From positions 1 through 41,356 of the forward strand of contig JAKSUA010000023.1 in the NCBI GenBank assembly GCA_024409235.1: a stretch of DNA of 41,356 nt, written 5' to 3'. The notes under the pieces are model-generated. The model was not told the origin of the DNA. It did not search any database and saw only the letters and a program-made list of their open reading frames with translations. This document shows positions 1 to 7,712 of the stretch, piece after piece. The position numbers and the translations under genes are program-made. This DNA comes from Bacteroidales bacterium. GTDB lineage: Bacteria; Bacteroidota; Bacteroidia; Bacteroidales; UBA1715. How positions within the stretch are numbered: position 1 is the stretch's first letter; every line of letters starts with the position of its first letter.

Positions 1-80
1 TGGAGAGATTTTTTTGTCTCTCAAATTAGTTTTGAATTAACTTTAAACAGTTTCTAAAAAGGTAATACCAATTATTCCTA

Positions 81-200
81 ACGAAAAGTGTATATTTTTG
101 TATAAAACTCCTAACGAAAAATGTGTTGTTCTATACTAAACTTGTTACGAAAAGTGTATATTTGTTGTGAAATATCATCACGAAAAATGTAATTGTTATG
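81..200 (+). repeat. Four imperfect tandem repeats, period 33 bp, upstream of an AAA ATPase gene
   Basis: The motif acgaaaa(g/a)tg occurs at 81, 114, 147 and 180, exactly 33 bp apart. The remainder of each unit is AT-rich and less conserved. Units 1 and 3 contain -7-like boxes (TATTTTTG at 93-100, TATATTTG at 157-164), so the array is built from promoter-like units. The fourth unit runs over the start codon of the ATPase at 198. Inference: an array of protein-binding sites, possibly autoregulatory, with about three helical turns between sites. There are no unique spacers, so it is not a CRISPR. Confidence 0.75.
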
Positions 201-1496
201 TATAGGAGTGTTTATAATGATTTGATACAGTGGAAATTGAGTAAAGATAGAAAACCGTTGGTTTTAAGTGGGGCTCGACAAATAGGAAAAACATACATTT
301 TAAAGAAATTTGGAAAATCTGAATTTAAAAAATTAGCCTTCTTTTCTCTAGATAGAGAGTTGAGTGTACGCTCTATCTTTGAGAATACTACTGATATTCA
401 CTCCATAATACTTTCTCTTTCGGCAATATCGGGTGTTGATATAACACCTAAAGATACTCTTATCGTCTTAGATGAAATTCAAGATTGTCCCAAAGCTTTA
501 GAAGCTTTGAAATACTTTTCAGAGGATGCTTCCGAATATTTTGTCGCTGTTGCAGGTTCATTATTGGGAATTTCTTTACATAACAATATCTCGTTTCCTG
601 TTGGTAAGATTGATATGATTAGAATGTTCCCTATGGATTTCTGTGAGTTTCTGGAAGCAAATGGTAAGACAAAGTATGTCGAAGTAATTATGCAAGAAAA
701 TTACGAAGTCTTAAATCTTCTTTCTACTGAATTGCAAGAATTACTGCGTATGTATTATTATGTGGGTGGTATGCCAGCAGTTGTAAAACAGTTTGTTGAA
801 ACTAGGGAACTAACTAAAGTTCGGGCGTTACAAAATCAGATTTTATTTGATTATTCAAGAGATTTTTCGAAACATGCTCCACAGTCTTTGGTTCCTCGAA
901 TCAATTTGGTTTGGAATTCCATACCATCGCAGTTGTCAAAAGAAAATAAAAAATTTGTTTATGGTGCATTAAAACATGGTGCAAGAGCCTCGGAATTTGA
1001 ATTGGCAATTCAATGGCTCATTGATGCAGGTTTGATATATAAAGTAAATAGAGTTTCTGTTGTTAAGATGCCATTAAAATTCTATGAGGATATGGGAGCC
1101 TTTAAGCTTTTTTTGATAGATGTAGGTTTAATGGGTGCTCTCGCGGCCACTTCTGCTGAATCAATGTTGGTTAATAATAATATTTTTTCTGAATATAAAG
1201 GTATGTTCACAGAATTGTTTGTGGCAACTCAAATGATTTCCAATAAAATGAATCCTTTTTATTATTCCTCTGACGACGCTCATAAAGAACTAGATTTTGT
1301 GATTCAAGGTACAATGAATGTTTTCCCGATAGAAGTAAAAGCAGAAGAAAATGTTCACGCAAAATCATTAAAAGCTTTTCTACAAAAAAATCCAAATTTA
1401 AAGGCTGTACGAATTTCTATGAAGAATATGATTGAGCAAGAAAATTTGGTGAATGTACCTTTATATGCTTTTATTCCTTATTTGAAACGGTTATAA
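198..1496 (+). CDS. AAA+ ATPase of the DUF4143 type
   Basis: A 432-residue protein with an N-terminal AAA ATPase domain and the C-terminal DUF4143 nuclease-like domain found in a large, poorly understood prokaryotic family. Walker A is GARQIGKT at residues 25-32, Walker B is LIVLDEIQ at 88-95, and GSLLG near 120 fits sensor 1. Near the C-terminus, ELDFVIQ followed by PIEVKAEEN gives a D...ExK pattern like a PD-(D/E)xK fold. The ATG at 198 is the natural start and sits inside the fourth 33-bp repeat. Members are often proposed to be toxin-antitoxin-like or mobile-element associated, but the role here is unknown. A second, diverged member lies at 11594-12730 with its own 33-bp repeat array. Confidence 0.88.
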   Translation: MYRSVYNDLIQWKLSKDRKPLVLSGARQIGKTYILKKFGKSEFKKLAFFSLDRELSVRSIFENTTDIHSIILSLSAISGVDITPKDTLIVLDEIQDCPKALEALKYFSEDASEYFVAVAGSLLGISLHNNISFPVGKIDMIRMFPMDFCEFLEANGKTKYVEVIMQENYEVLNLLSTELQELLRMYYYVGGMPAVVKQFVETRELTKVRALQNQILFDYSRDFSKHAPQSLVPRINLVWNSIPSQLSKENKKFVYGALKHGARASEFELAIQWLIDAGLIYKVNRVSVVKMPLKFYEDMGAFKLFLIDVGLMGALAATSAESMLVNNNIFSEYKGMFTELFVATQMISNKMNPFYYSSDDAHKELDFVIQGTMNVFPIEVKAEENVHAKSLKAFLQKNPNLKAVRISMKNMIEQENLVNVPLYAFIPYLKRL

Positions 1497-1506
1497 CCCT
1501 ATATAT

Positions 1507-1752
1507 CTATTTTATCCCTTCTGTAATTCTATAAAATGGAAGTTCCAGAGCCTTTGCTATTGTGGCAATTGTTTTTACGGTAAGATTAGTTTTCCCTGAT
1601 TCTATTCTGCACATATTTGATGTCTCAAAATCGCAACGAAGCGCAAGTTCATGTTGTGAAATGCCTTCCTGCTCTCGTAAAAACTTAATTCGTTGTCCGA
1701 TTTTTTTATACAAATCTGCTTCGTTCACGGTAAAACAATTTGAATTGTTCAA
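1507..1752 (-). CDS. Small XRE-family HTH regulator
   Basis: An 81-residue protein that is almost entirely a Cro/CI-type helix-turn-helix domain (IKFLREQEGISQHELALRC, then a recognition helix around ETSNMCRIESG and the usual LTVKTIATIAKALE tail). It is convergent with the ATPase gene at 198-1496 and divergent from the OmpA-domain gene at 2019. The shared upstream region carries two identical 16-bp palindromes (1780-1795 and 1847-1862). The likely role is repressor of itself, of the 2019 operon, or both; this is inferred from layout only. No toxin partner lies beside it. Confidence 0.85.
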   Translation of the reverse strand: MNNSNCFTVNEADLYKKIGQRIKFLREQEGISQHELALRCDFETSNMCRIESGKTNLTVKTIATIAKALELPFYRITEGIK

Positions 1753-1779
1753 ATGAACAAGTTTATTACCGCTTGTTTA

Positions 1780-1862
1780 TTATCATAAATGATAAGTTTT
1801 TCGGTATGATTTGTTTGTTTTTCCCTGAAAAAATTATATAATTGCATTATCATAAATGATAA
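1780..1862. promoter_or_regulatory. Two identical palindromic operators TTATCATAAATGATAA
   Basis: A perfect palindrome (TTATCAT-AA-ATGATAA) is present at 1780-1795 and again, identically, at 1847-1862, with starts 67 bp apart. Both lie between the divergent HTH gene (start 1752) and the OmpA-domain gene (start 2019). Such symmetry and repetition are typical of dimeric HTH operators. Binding by the adjacent HTH protein is inferred. Confidence 0.65.
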
Positions 1863-2018
1863 TACTTTGTCTGCAACATCTTAATCAGGCTCTTGAGGCA
1901 GATTTTGTTACATAATGATTGCTTACAGATTTAGAAAAGGACTAAAAAGGACTTTTGAAAAGGTTGCGAAAAGATGTTTGTTTGTAATGTGGAAGTTTAA
2001 TTAAAAAAATATAAAAAT

Positions 2019-2939
2019 ATGCCAAGCAAAGTAAGAGTTTACGGAAAAGCACAAAACCGAACAGCATTGGGAATTATCAATGCGTATCAAGTAATGTTCC
2101 CTCAAGCAACCTATGAGGATTTCAAGAAATCTTTTCCTAATGAGATAAATCCAGATTGTGGATCAAAAAATATTTTTCTTACGGAGAAAGAAATCCAAGA
2201 ACATGTTGCAGCAGGAGACGCATGGTATACACAAGGTCAAGGATACTTTGTTGAGCCAGAAGAATATATGACATCTAGTGATGGTATAAAATTCGCAGTT
2301 GTACGCATGTGGACAAAACCTAGTTTTGATAGATTGGTTTCTCATGCAAAATCGTATGATATAGAAATTGCCGAATTTGAAAAAGGTGTAAAGGGAGAAA
2401 AAGGCGGTTGGCGTCTTGAATATCTTAATGGCTATGTTCCACCTGTACCAACTAAATCGAAAACATGGTTGTGGGTTTTGATAGGTGCAGCAGTTATAAT
2501 TGCAATTTTAGCATTGTTGTTAATGCGTAGTTGTAATAAAGAACCACAAGTTGTTGAGAAAATAGTAACGGTAGTAGATACAGTATATGTACAACAAATT
2601 GAAGAAATAGAAAAGAACTTTAATGCTGCTGAATTTGAAAAAGGAAAAACAGATTTGTCGGATGCATCAAAGTTTGTACTTCATGATTTAGCTACATTGA
2701 TGGGTAAACAACAACAAATTAAATTGAAAATTGTTGGTCACACATCTGCTGAAGGTGATGCTAAATTTAATCAAAAACTTTCGGAGGGTCGTGCGAAAGC
2801 AGCTGTTGATTTCTTGATTTCTCAAGGAATTTCCCAAGACCGTTTACAGTGGGAAGGAAAGGGAAGCAGCGAATTGAAAGATGCCGCAAATCCAGAATCG
2901 AACGTAAATAGAAGAACGGAATTTATAGTAATAGAATAA
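2019..2939 (+). CDS. Inner-membrane protein with periplasmic OmpA-like domain
   Basis: A 306-residue protein with three parts. Residues 1-145 form a soluble, presumably cytoplasmic domain with the motifs NRTALGIINAYQ, VVRMWTKPSFDRL and GGWRLEYLNGYVPP; I recognise this domain from other Bacteroidetes proteins but know no function for it. One transmembrane helix follows (about 148-170, TWLWVLIGAAVIIAILALLL). Residues about 200-306 are an OmpA/MotB-type peptidoglycan-binding domain (IVGHTSAEGD, LSEGRAKAAVDFL, NRRTEFIV). There is no signal peptide, so the N-terminal domain should be inside the cell and the OmpA domain in the periplasm. It is the first gene of a close-packed set running to 4157 and probably anchors a cytoplasmic assembly to the wall. 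A flagellar or secretion stator-like role is possible but unproven. Confidence 0.85.
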   Translation: MPSKVRVYGKAQNRTALGIINAYQVMFPQATYEDFKKSFPNEINPDCGSKNIFLTEKEIQEHVAAGDAWYTQGQGYFVEPEEYMTSSDGIKFAVVRMWTKPSFDRLVSHAKSYDIEIAEFEKGVKGEKGGWRLEYLNGYVPPVPTKSKTWLWVLIGAAVIIAILALLLMRSCNKEPQVVEKIVTVVDTVYVQQIEEIEKNFNAAEFEKGKTDLSDASKFVLHDLATLMGKQQQIKLKIVGHTSAEGDAKFNQKLSEGRAKAAVDFLISQGISQDRLQWEGKGSSELKDAANPESNVNRRTEFIVIE

Positions 2940-2951
2940 ATATATAAACAG

Positions 2952-3356
2952 ATGAAAACAAGCTCAAAAACATTGTCGTCATTTCTTTCGGCTGCGGTAT
3001 GGGCAGATGGAGAATATGATGAATTTGAAAAAGAATTTGTTGCACAAGTTGGAGAAATTCTTGAAGTAAAAACATTATGCTCCGATTTGGAAAGTGCAAT
3101 AAAGGCAACAGAAAAAATGACAGAAGATGAATTGTCCTCATGTCTTGAAGAAGCTGCTAAACAAGTCGATCCCGAAGAAAAAGAAGGGGTATTGACATTG
3201 TGTCTACAAATGATGTGTGCAGATGCTTTTTTGGCAAACGATGAAGTAGAAAATTTCTTTGCTTTTGCAGAAATTCTTGGTGTTGACGAATCTACGGCAA
3301 GTTCAATACTTGATGAATTTGTTGATGAAGAAGAAGATTTAATAATAGAAGAATAA
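2952..3356 (+). CDS. TerB-like acidic helical protein
   Basis: A 134-residue, strongly acidic, all-helical protein (VWADGEYDEFEKEFVAQV, then LCLQMMCADAFLANDEVENFFAFAEILGVDES). The repeated pattern of A-DG-...-E followed by a second A-D-...-NDEVE segment matches the TerB/TerB-like fold seen in tellurite-resistance and phage-conflict loci. The match is by pattern only, and the exact metal ligands cannot be confirmed by eye. It starts 12 bp after the OmpA-domain gene and is surely co-transcribed with it. It ends in a run of acidic residues, a possible partner for the two basic proteins that follow. Confidence 0.65.
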   Translation: MKTSSKTLSSFLSAAVWADGEYDEFEKEFVAQVGEILEVKTLCSDLESAIKATEKMTEDELSSCLEEAAKQVDPEEKEGVLTLCLQMMCADAFLANDEVENFFAFAEILGVDESTASSILDEFVDEEEDLIIEE

Positions 3357-3374
3357 CCATTAATTTATAGAACT

Positions 3375-3641
3375 ATGGCGATACAAAAAACAGCATCTGG
3401 TAAAGTTGACAAACGTACCAAAGAATATAAAGAAATGGTTGAACGTGCGAAAAAGGCACGTGCTGCTCAAAAGACAACAAAAGCAAAACCAGCTATTAAA
3501 AAATCCTCGTCTTCTACACGTCGTGCCGATGGTCATTTAGACCAACGAACAAAAGAAGGAAAAGCAGCAGCTGCTCGAATGGCAGAGGCTCGAAAGGCTA
3601 AAAATAGTTTCAAGAATAAATTAAAACGATTATTTAAATAA
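3375..3641 (+). CDS. Small very basic protein with two internal repeats
   Basis: An 88-residue lysine/arginine-rich protein. Two copies of a motif of about 25 residues are visible: (A)SGKVDKRTKEYKEMVERAKKAR near residues 8-30 and ADGHLDQRTKEGKAAAARMAEARK near 51-76, linked by an Ala/Lys/Ser-rich stretch resembling histone-like or ribosomal-tail linkers. This fits nucleic-acid binding or binding to the preceding acidic TerB-like protein. I do not recognise a named family. The gene sits 18 bp after its neighbour in the same operon. Confidence 0.7.
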   Translation: MAIQKTASGKVDKRTKEYKEMVERAKKARAAQKTTKAKPAIKKSSSSTRRADGHLDQRTKEGKAAAARMAEARKAKNSFKNKLKRLFK

Positions 3642-3647
3642 TAGAAG

Positions 3648-3806
3648 ATGGGATTTTTTACAAAAGGGAAAGATAGTGGCTTGTTAGATGATCGTCGTAA
3701 AGATGTTAAGGCGGTTAAAAAAGCTCTCAAAATAGCCACTTTAGGTATTGTAGATACAACAGGTAAGAAGAAAAATTCTTCTGTTTTAAGCAAAAAAAAG
3801 AAATAA
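3648..3806 (+). CDS. 52-residue basic small protein
   Basis: An open frame begins MGFFTKGKDSGLL, continues RRKDVKAVKKALKIATLGIV and ends in a lysine tail. It starts 6 bp after the preceding stop and fits the spacing of the operon. The central part could form an amphipathic helix and the ends are highly charged. Supported by position, spacing and lack of overlap rather than homology. Function unknown. Confidence 0.6.
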   Translation: MGFFTKGKDSGLLDDRRKDVKAVKKALKIATLGIVDTTGKKKNSSVLSKKKK

Positions 3807-3842
3807 GAAAAATAAAAAAAGTAATAATAAAAATAAATAGTT

Positions 3843-4157
3843 ATGGCAGATTTAAAAATCAGTGGTCGTACAACAGTACGCAAGTTAAAAGAAGAGTTCA
3901 AAAAAGCATTTGGAAGTTCTCTTCGTGTTTACATGAGTCCATCATGCAAAGGTAAAATGGCAGATGACGCAGCTACATTAGCGTCAATTCGTGCTGAAGG
4001 TGCAAAAGGTGGCGAACTTACAGTTGGAGGTGCTAAACGCGTAGGCAACTTCGAAACTGAATTCGTTGAAATGTGGGGTATAGGTGTTCAAGTAGCAAAT
4101 GCTGACGACACTAAACTTGCCGACAACGATGCAACACTTGTTCAAGCAGGTAAATAA
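3843..4157 (+). CDS. Small duplicated-domain protein (possible beta-grasp-like repeats)
   Basis: A 104-residue protein made of two repeats of about 50 residues. Repeat 1 has LKISGRTTVRKLKEEFKKAFG then DDAATLASIRA. Repeat 2 has LTVGGAKRVGNFETEFVEMWG then DNDATLVQA. The pattern (two strands, an amphipathic helix ending in FG, strands, then D-x-x-TL) suggests a small alpha/beta fold; a ubiquitin-like beta-grasp is my guess, not a demonstrated match. I recognise the family as recurrent in Bacteroidetes but unnamed. A longer paralogue is encoded at 7713-8168. A strong terminator follows, so this closes the first transcription unit. Confidence 0.7.
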   Translation: MADLKISGRTTVRKLKEEFKKAFGSSLRVYMSPSCKGKMADDAATLASIRAEGAKGGELTVGGAKRVGNFETEFVEMWGIGVQVANADDTKLADNDATLVQAGK

Positions 4158-4168
4158 TTATAGAATGT

Positions 4169-4200
4169 GGAAGGGCGATTTTTCGATCGCTCTTCTTTTT
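4169..4200 (+). terminator. Rho-independent terminator after the first small-gene operon
   Basis: GAAGGGCGAT pairs with ATCGCTCTTC (one G-U) around a short TTTTCG loop and is followed by a run of T. It lies 12 bp after the stop at 4157. Confidence 0.8.
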
Positions 4201-4221
4201 ATATGCCCTTGAAAAAGTATT

Positions 4222-4890
4222 ATGCAAACAGATATAAAGAATATTATTGAAGATTTTCATAACAAAGCTGGCATAACAGAACGTTATGCGTCTTTTGATA
4301 TATGTTTTACCTATTTCCATAGCAATCGAAACAAGTTAGCGAAAGATATGGAACGTAGTTGCTTGTATTTGTGGAGTTATTTGGCGAGTTGGGGCATGCT
4401 TCGCGGAAGCAGTGGTTTACTGCAAAAAAGTCCTGTTGCATTAATCCCGCTAATTGAACATTTTTCCAAACTGGATAATACTATTTGGGAATTGGATGTT
4501 GACAAATATGATTCAAAAACAATCCCGTTGTTGATTGAAGAATGTAAAACCATAAAAAATATTTTAGAAAAAGAACTAAACGTAGATGCTTCTGATACGC
4601 TTACAACTAAGATTTTAATGGGTGTTGTTGGTTGTATTCCTGCATATGATACGTATTTTACAGAAACATTTCGGAATTTATTTAATACAGGAGATTTACA
4701 ATGTGCTTTTAGAACCATTAATGAAAAGTCTCTTTTGTGCATAAAAAGTTTTTACAACGAGAACAAGAAATTTTTGGATTCTGTTCATTATTACTCATTG
4801 AATTTTAATGGTGAAGAATCTTCATATCAATATACAAAAGCAAAATTGATAGATATGTTTGGATTTAATTATGGGATAAATAAAAAGTGA
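4222..4890 (+). CDS. Conserved helical protein of unknown function
   Basis: A 222-residue, mostly helical soluble protein. Distinctive segments are SFDICFTYFH, a membrane-free hydrophobic core YLWSYLASWGMLRGSS, and KILMGVVGCIPAYDTYF. I have seen this pattern in unannotated proteins of many bacteria, which argues for a real conserved family, but no activity is known to me and no catalytic motif stands out. It has no signal peptide or transmembrane helix. It opens the second transcription unit, just after the terminator at 4169-4200 and 8 bp before the leucine-rich-repeat gene, with which it is presumably co-transcribed. Confidence 0.7.
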   Translation: MQTDIKNIIEDFHNKAGITERYASFDICFTYFHSNRNKLAKDMERSCLYLWSYLASWGMLRGSSGLLQKSPVALIPLIEHFSKLDNTIWELDVDKYDSKTIPLLIEECKTIKNILEKELNVDASDTLTTKILMGVVGCIPAYDTYFTETFRNLFNTGDLQCAFRTINEKSLLCIKSFYNENKKFLDSVHYYSLNFNGEESSYQYTKAKLIDMFGFNYGINKK

Positions 4891-4897
4891 TATAAAT

Positions 4898-6997
4898 ATG
4901 GAAAATAAACATGTCTTTGTAAATAATCTATACTTTGCTGTGAACGATGATTACACAGCTCATGTGTCAATTGAAAATATAGAGGATTGTAATGAAGAAC
5001 TAAGCATACCTCCTTTAGTAAAAATAGAAAATACAACATATCCTGTTTCTGAAATTTTAGATTTCAAGGATTGCAAAAGGTTAAAAAAAATAATATTACC
5101 CGATTCTATCAAAGAGATATCTACTGAAGCTTTTGCAGGTTGTGCAAATTTAGAATCAATTGACTTTTCGAAAAAATTAGAAAAAATTGGTTGTGGCGCA
5201 TTTAAGGGTTGTAAAAATTTAAAAAAGGTAATGTCGCCATATTCCGTGAAAGAAATATATGATGAAGCTTTTGCTGGTTGTGAAAATTTAGAATCTTTTG
5301 ATTTCAAGAGTATAGAAAAAATAGGGACATATGCGTTCAAAGGTTGCAAAAAGCTTGGGAATAGAATAGAATTGCCAACTTGTTTAAAAAGTTTGGGCCG
5401 AAACGCATTTGAATGTAATACACTTGTTATAAACTCAATGGTAGAATATGAAGGGGAGTGGGAAAATGTTACTTGTGTTGAATATAATGCTTGGAAGGCC
5501 GAAAGTTTTGCTTTTTCTGGTGCCAAAGATTTGAGAAAAGTTGTCATTACTAATTCTTGCTCACAGCTTGGAGAGAATTTGTTTTTTCAACATGATGGTA
5601 TCAAAGAGGTTGTAATACAAGGTTCTTTTGAATCTATTGGAAATGCGTTAGAGTTTTCAAAATCAAAATTGGGGAATCCGATAAAGAAATTATATATTGA
5701 ATCTGTTAGAAAAGTGGATGACGGGGACATTTCTGGAGTTGAGGAAATTGTCATTAATAAAATAGATAGAGTGGGTGAATCTGCATTCTTATATGATAAA
5801 AATCTTAAATCTATTAAACTCGGAGAAGGAATAAAAACTATTGGTAAAGAGGCGTTTAACGGTTGCGAAAATTTACCAGTAGTGTCTTTACCAAATTCAC
5901 TTGAGGAAATAGGTGAAAATGCTTTTGAAGCTACAGGTTTAACCACTGTGGTAATTCCAAACTCGGTAAAAAAAATAGGAACAGGTGCTTTCAGTAGCTG
6001 CAAAAATTTAAATACAGTGTCTTTACCAAATTCACTTGAGGAAATAGGTGAAAATGCTTTTGAAGCTACAGGTTTAACCACTGTGGTAATTCCAAACTCG
6101 GTAAAAAAAATAGGAACAGGTGCTTTCAGTAGCTGCAAAAATTTAAATACAGTGTCTTTACCAAATTCACTTGAGGAAATAGGTGAAAATGCTTTTGAAG
6201 CTACAGGTTTAACCACTGTGGTAATTCCAAACTCGGTAAAAAAAATAGGAACAGGTGCTTTCAGTAGCTGCAAAAATTTAAATACAGTGTCTTTACCAAA
6301 TTCACTTGAGGAGATAGGTGAATTTGCTTTTTATTCTACAGATTTAACCACTGTGGTAATTCCAAACTCGGTAAAAAAAATAGGAGCTTCTGCTTTCAGT
6401 AGCTGCGAAAATTTAATAAACGTATTAATAGACAATAAAAGAGAGAATGTTGTTATTGAGGATGGTGCCTTTTCTGATATGACTATCGTTCATTTCAAAG
6501 ATGACAAGCAAGAAACTACAAAATCACAAACTGTTACAGAGAACATTGTAGAAACAAAATCTTTAGATAAGTCAGTCAATGTAACACCTAAAAAAGAAAA
6601 TAAAAAAATAAATATTATGGCAAAAAAATCTGCAATTTCTGGAGAGTATGTTATTTCGGTAGAAGATAGTGGTAGCATAGTAGTGTATCGAATTTTCGAT
6701 AATGTAATAGCAAGTTTGCGCGAAGTCGCAGAAGTAAAAGGTTTTGAGTATGACACGAAATGGAACACTCGTCAATTTGGTAGCAAACTTTGTAAAGAAT
6801 TTGGCGATGGTAAGTCTGCTGAAATAGGAAACTATTTCATTACTGTAAAAGCAGACGGTGGAATAGAAACCTATCGAACATACGATAACACGATAGAAGC
6901 CTTGCGTACCATTGCAGAAAACATTGGCTTCACGGCAGATCCTAATTGGAATACTCGCCAATTTGGCTCAAAGCTTATTGATGAAATTAATAAATAA
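4898..6997 (+). CDS. BspA-type leucine-rich-repeat protein fused to a two-copy C-terminal domain
   Basis: A 699-residue protein. Residues about 40-540 are BspA/TpLRR-type repeats (LPNSLEEIGENAFEATGL and IPNSVKKIGTGAFSSCKNL units of 22-23 residues), the LRR_5 family common in Bacteroidales. From residue 574 (an internal MAKKSAISG) onward are two copies of a domain of about 55 residues: GEYVISVEDSGSIVVYRIFDN...WNTRQFGSKLCKEF and GNYFITVKADGGIETYRTYDN...WNTRQFGSKLIDEI. Unlike secreted BspA proteins it has no signal peptide, so it is probably cytoplasmic. The upstream residues KENKKINI are encoded by AT-rich DNA that looks like an ancestral intergenic leader, suggesting fusion to a formerly separate gene. 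The LRR part probably gives a binding surface; the target is unknown. Confidence 0.85.
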   Translation: MENKHVFVNNLYFAVNDDYTAHVSIENIEDCNEELSIPPLVKIENTTYPVSEILDFKDCKRLKKIILPDSIKEISTEAFAGCANLESIDFSKKLEKIGCGAFKGCKNLKKVMSPYSVKEIYDEAFAGCENLESFDFKSIEKIGTYAFKGCKKLGNRIELPTCLKSLGRNAFECNTLVINSMVEYEGEWENVTCVEYNAWKAESFAFSGAKDLRKVVITNSCSQLGENLFFQHDGIKEVVIQGSFESIGNALEFSKSKLGNPIKKLYIESVRKVDDGDISGVEEIVINKIDRVGESAFLYDKNLKSIKLGEGIKTIGKEAFNGCENLPVVSLPNSLEEIGENAFEATGLTTVVIPNSVKKIGTGAFSSCKNLNTVSLPNSLEEIGENAFEATGLTTVVIPNSVKKIGTGAFSSCKNLNTVSLPNSLEEIGENAFEATGLTTVVIPNSVKKIGTGAFSSCKNLNTVSLPNSLEEIGEFAFYSTDLTTVVIPNSVKKIGASAFSSCENLINVLIDNKRENVVIEDGAFSDMTIVHFKDDKQETTKSQTVTENIVETKSLDKSVNVTPKKENKKINIMAKKSAISGEYVISVEDSGSIVVYRIFDNVIASLREVAEVKGFEYDTKWNTRQFGSKLCKEFGDGKSAEIGNYFITVKADGGIETYRTYDNTIEALRTIAENIGFTADPNWNTRQFGSKLIDEINK
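5881..6420 (+). repeat. 135-bp tandem repeat inside the LRR gene, four units
   Basis: Units start at 5881, 6016, 6151 and 6286, exactly 135 bp apart (45 codons, two LRRs each). Units 1-3 appear virtually identical even at synonymous positions, while unit 4 has diverged. This points to recent expansion by slippage or unequal recombination and predicts copy-number variation between strains. Confidence 0.9.
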
Positions 6998-7012
6998 TCA
7001 ATACAGTTATGT

Positions 7013-7041
7013 ATAGTCGACACGGGAGTGTCGACTATTTT
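7013..7041 (+). terminator. Perfect 11-bp stem hairpin with T tail
   Basis: ATAGTCGACAC at 7013-7023 and GTGTCGACTAT at 7028-7038 are perfect reverse complements with a GGGA loop, followed by TTTT. It lies 16 bp after the LRR gene and 11 bp before the next ATG, so it may be an intra-operon attenuator or mRNA-stability hairpin as well as a terminator. Confidence 0.6.
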
Positions 7042-7051
7042 AAAGGTTACG

Positions 7052-7708
7052 ATGATAAATAAAATTATAACTGACATACAATCGTTTCTTGAAAACAACA
7101 ACGAGTTGCTATTCAACGAACGTGATTTACAAATGCATCTCGCATCACATTTACGTGAAACTAAATTTTACGATGATGTCGATGTAGAATATTATGTTCC
7201 GCACGAGGAATTGGTCAATTACGTCTGGGAAAGTGAGTTGAAATTGGATATTGTAGTCAAGAAGAATTCCAAATATTATCCAATAGAATTAAAATATAAA
7301 ACAAAAACTGTCAAAGAAGCATCCGAAATTTTACGATTTGATGAATCTATACAAAAGTCTAAACCTATCTTGAAAAATCAAGGAGCACAGGATTTGGGTA
7401 TGTATGATTTTTGGAAAGATGTCCGTCGGGTAGAATTGGTGAAAAAACGTTTTAAAAACGTGGAAAGCGGTGTGTCTGTCTTTGTTACAAATGATAAAGC
7501 ATATCTCAATAAAACTAAAGAAAGTTCTAATAACTATCAGTTTGATATGAGTGAGGGCAAACATTTGAATAGCCGTCATTGGCAAAATAGTAACAGCACG
7601 TGCGCAAGAACGCATCGTGATTTTGACCTTGATAGTAATTATACCATCAACTGGAACAATGTTGTGTACGAAAGTATAACTTTTTATTATACAATTTTAA
7701 AAATCTAA
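7052..7708 (+). CDS. Putative PD-(D/E)xK nuclease-like protein
   Basis: A 218-residue protein. The core SELKLDIVVKKNSKYYPIELKYKTKT gives a D...ExK pattern in adjacent strands, as in PD-(D/E)xK restriction-endonuclease-like folds; an upstream acidic helix (NERDLQMHLASHLRE) matches the usual first helix. Later residues SVFVTNDKAYL fit a further core strand. A longer frame begins at a GTG inside the hairpin at 7013-7038; the ATG at 7052 (MINKIITDIQSF) is preferred because it follows AAAGG and clears the stem. DNA cleavage or binding is plausible but untested. It lies 4 bp before the next gene. Confidence 0.6.
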   Translation: MINKIITDIQSFLENNNELLFNERDLQMHLASHLRETKFYDDVDVEYYVPHEELVNYVWESELKLDIVVKKNSKYYPIELKYKTKTVKEASEILRFDESIQKSKPILKNQGAQDLGMYDFWKDVRRVELVKKRFKNVESGVSVFVTNDKAYLNKTKESSNNYQFDMSEGKHLNSRHWQNSNSTCARTHRDFDLDSNYTINWNNVVYESITFYYTILKI

Positions 7709-7712
7709 ATTT

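Noticed and set aside
81..200. Possible CRISPR array before the first ATPase
   Set aside because: The units are contiguous with a 33-bp period and only about 10 bases are well conserved. There is no repeat-spacer alternation and no cas gene.
5587..6273. Long minus-strand open frame inside the LRR gene
   Set aside because: It is the mirror of the repeated LRR DNA (repeats of the same 45 residues) and opposes a clearly coding frame with family motifs.
7028..7051. GTG start for the PD-(D/E)xK-like protein
   Set aside because: It lies within the right arm of the perfect hairpin. The ATG at 7052 has better spacing to AAAGG.
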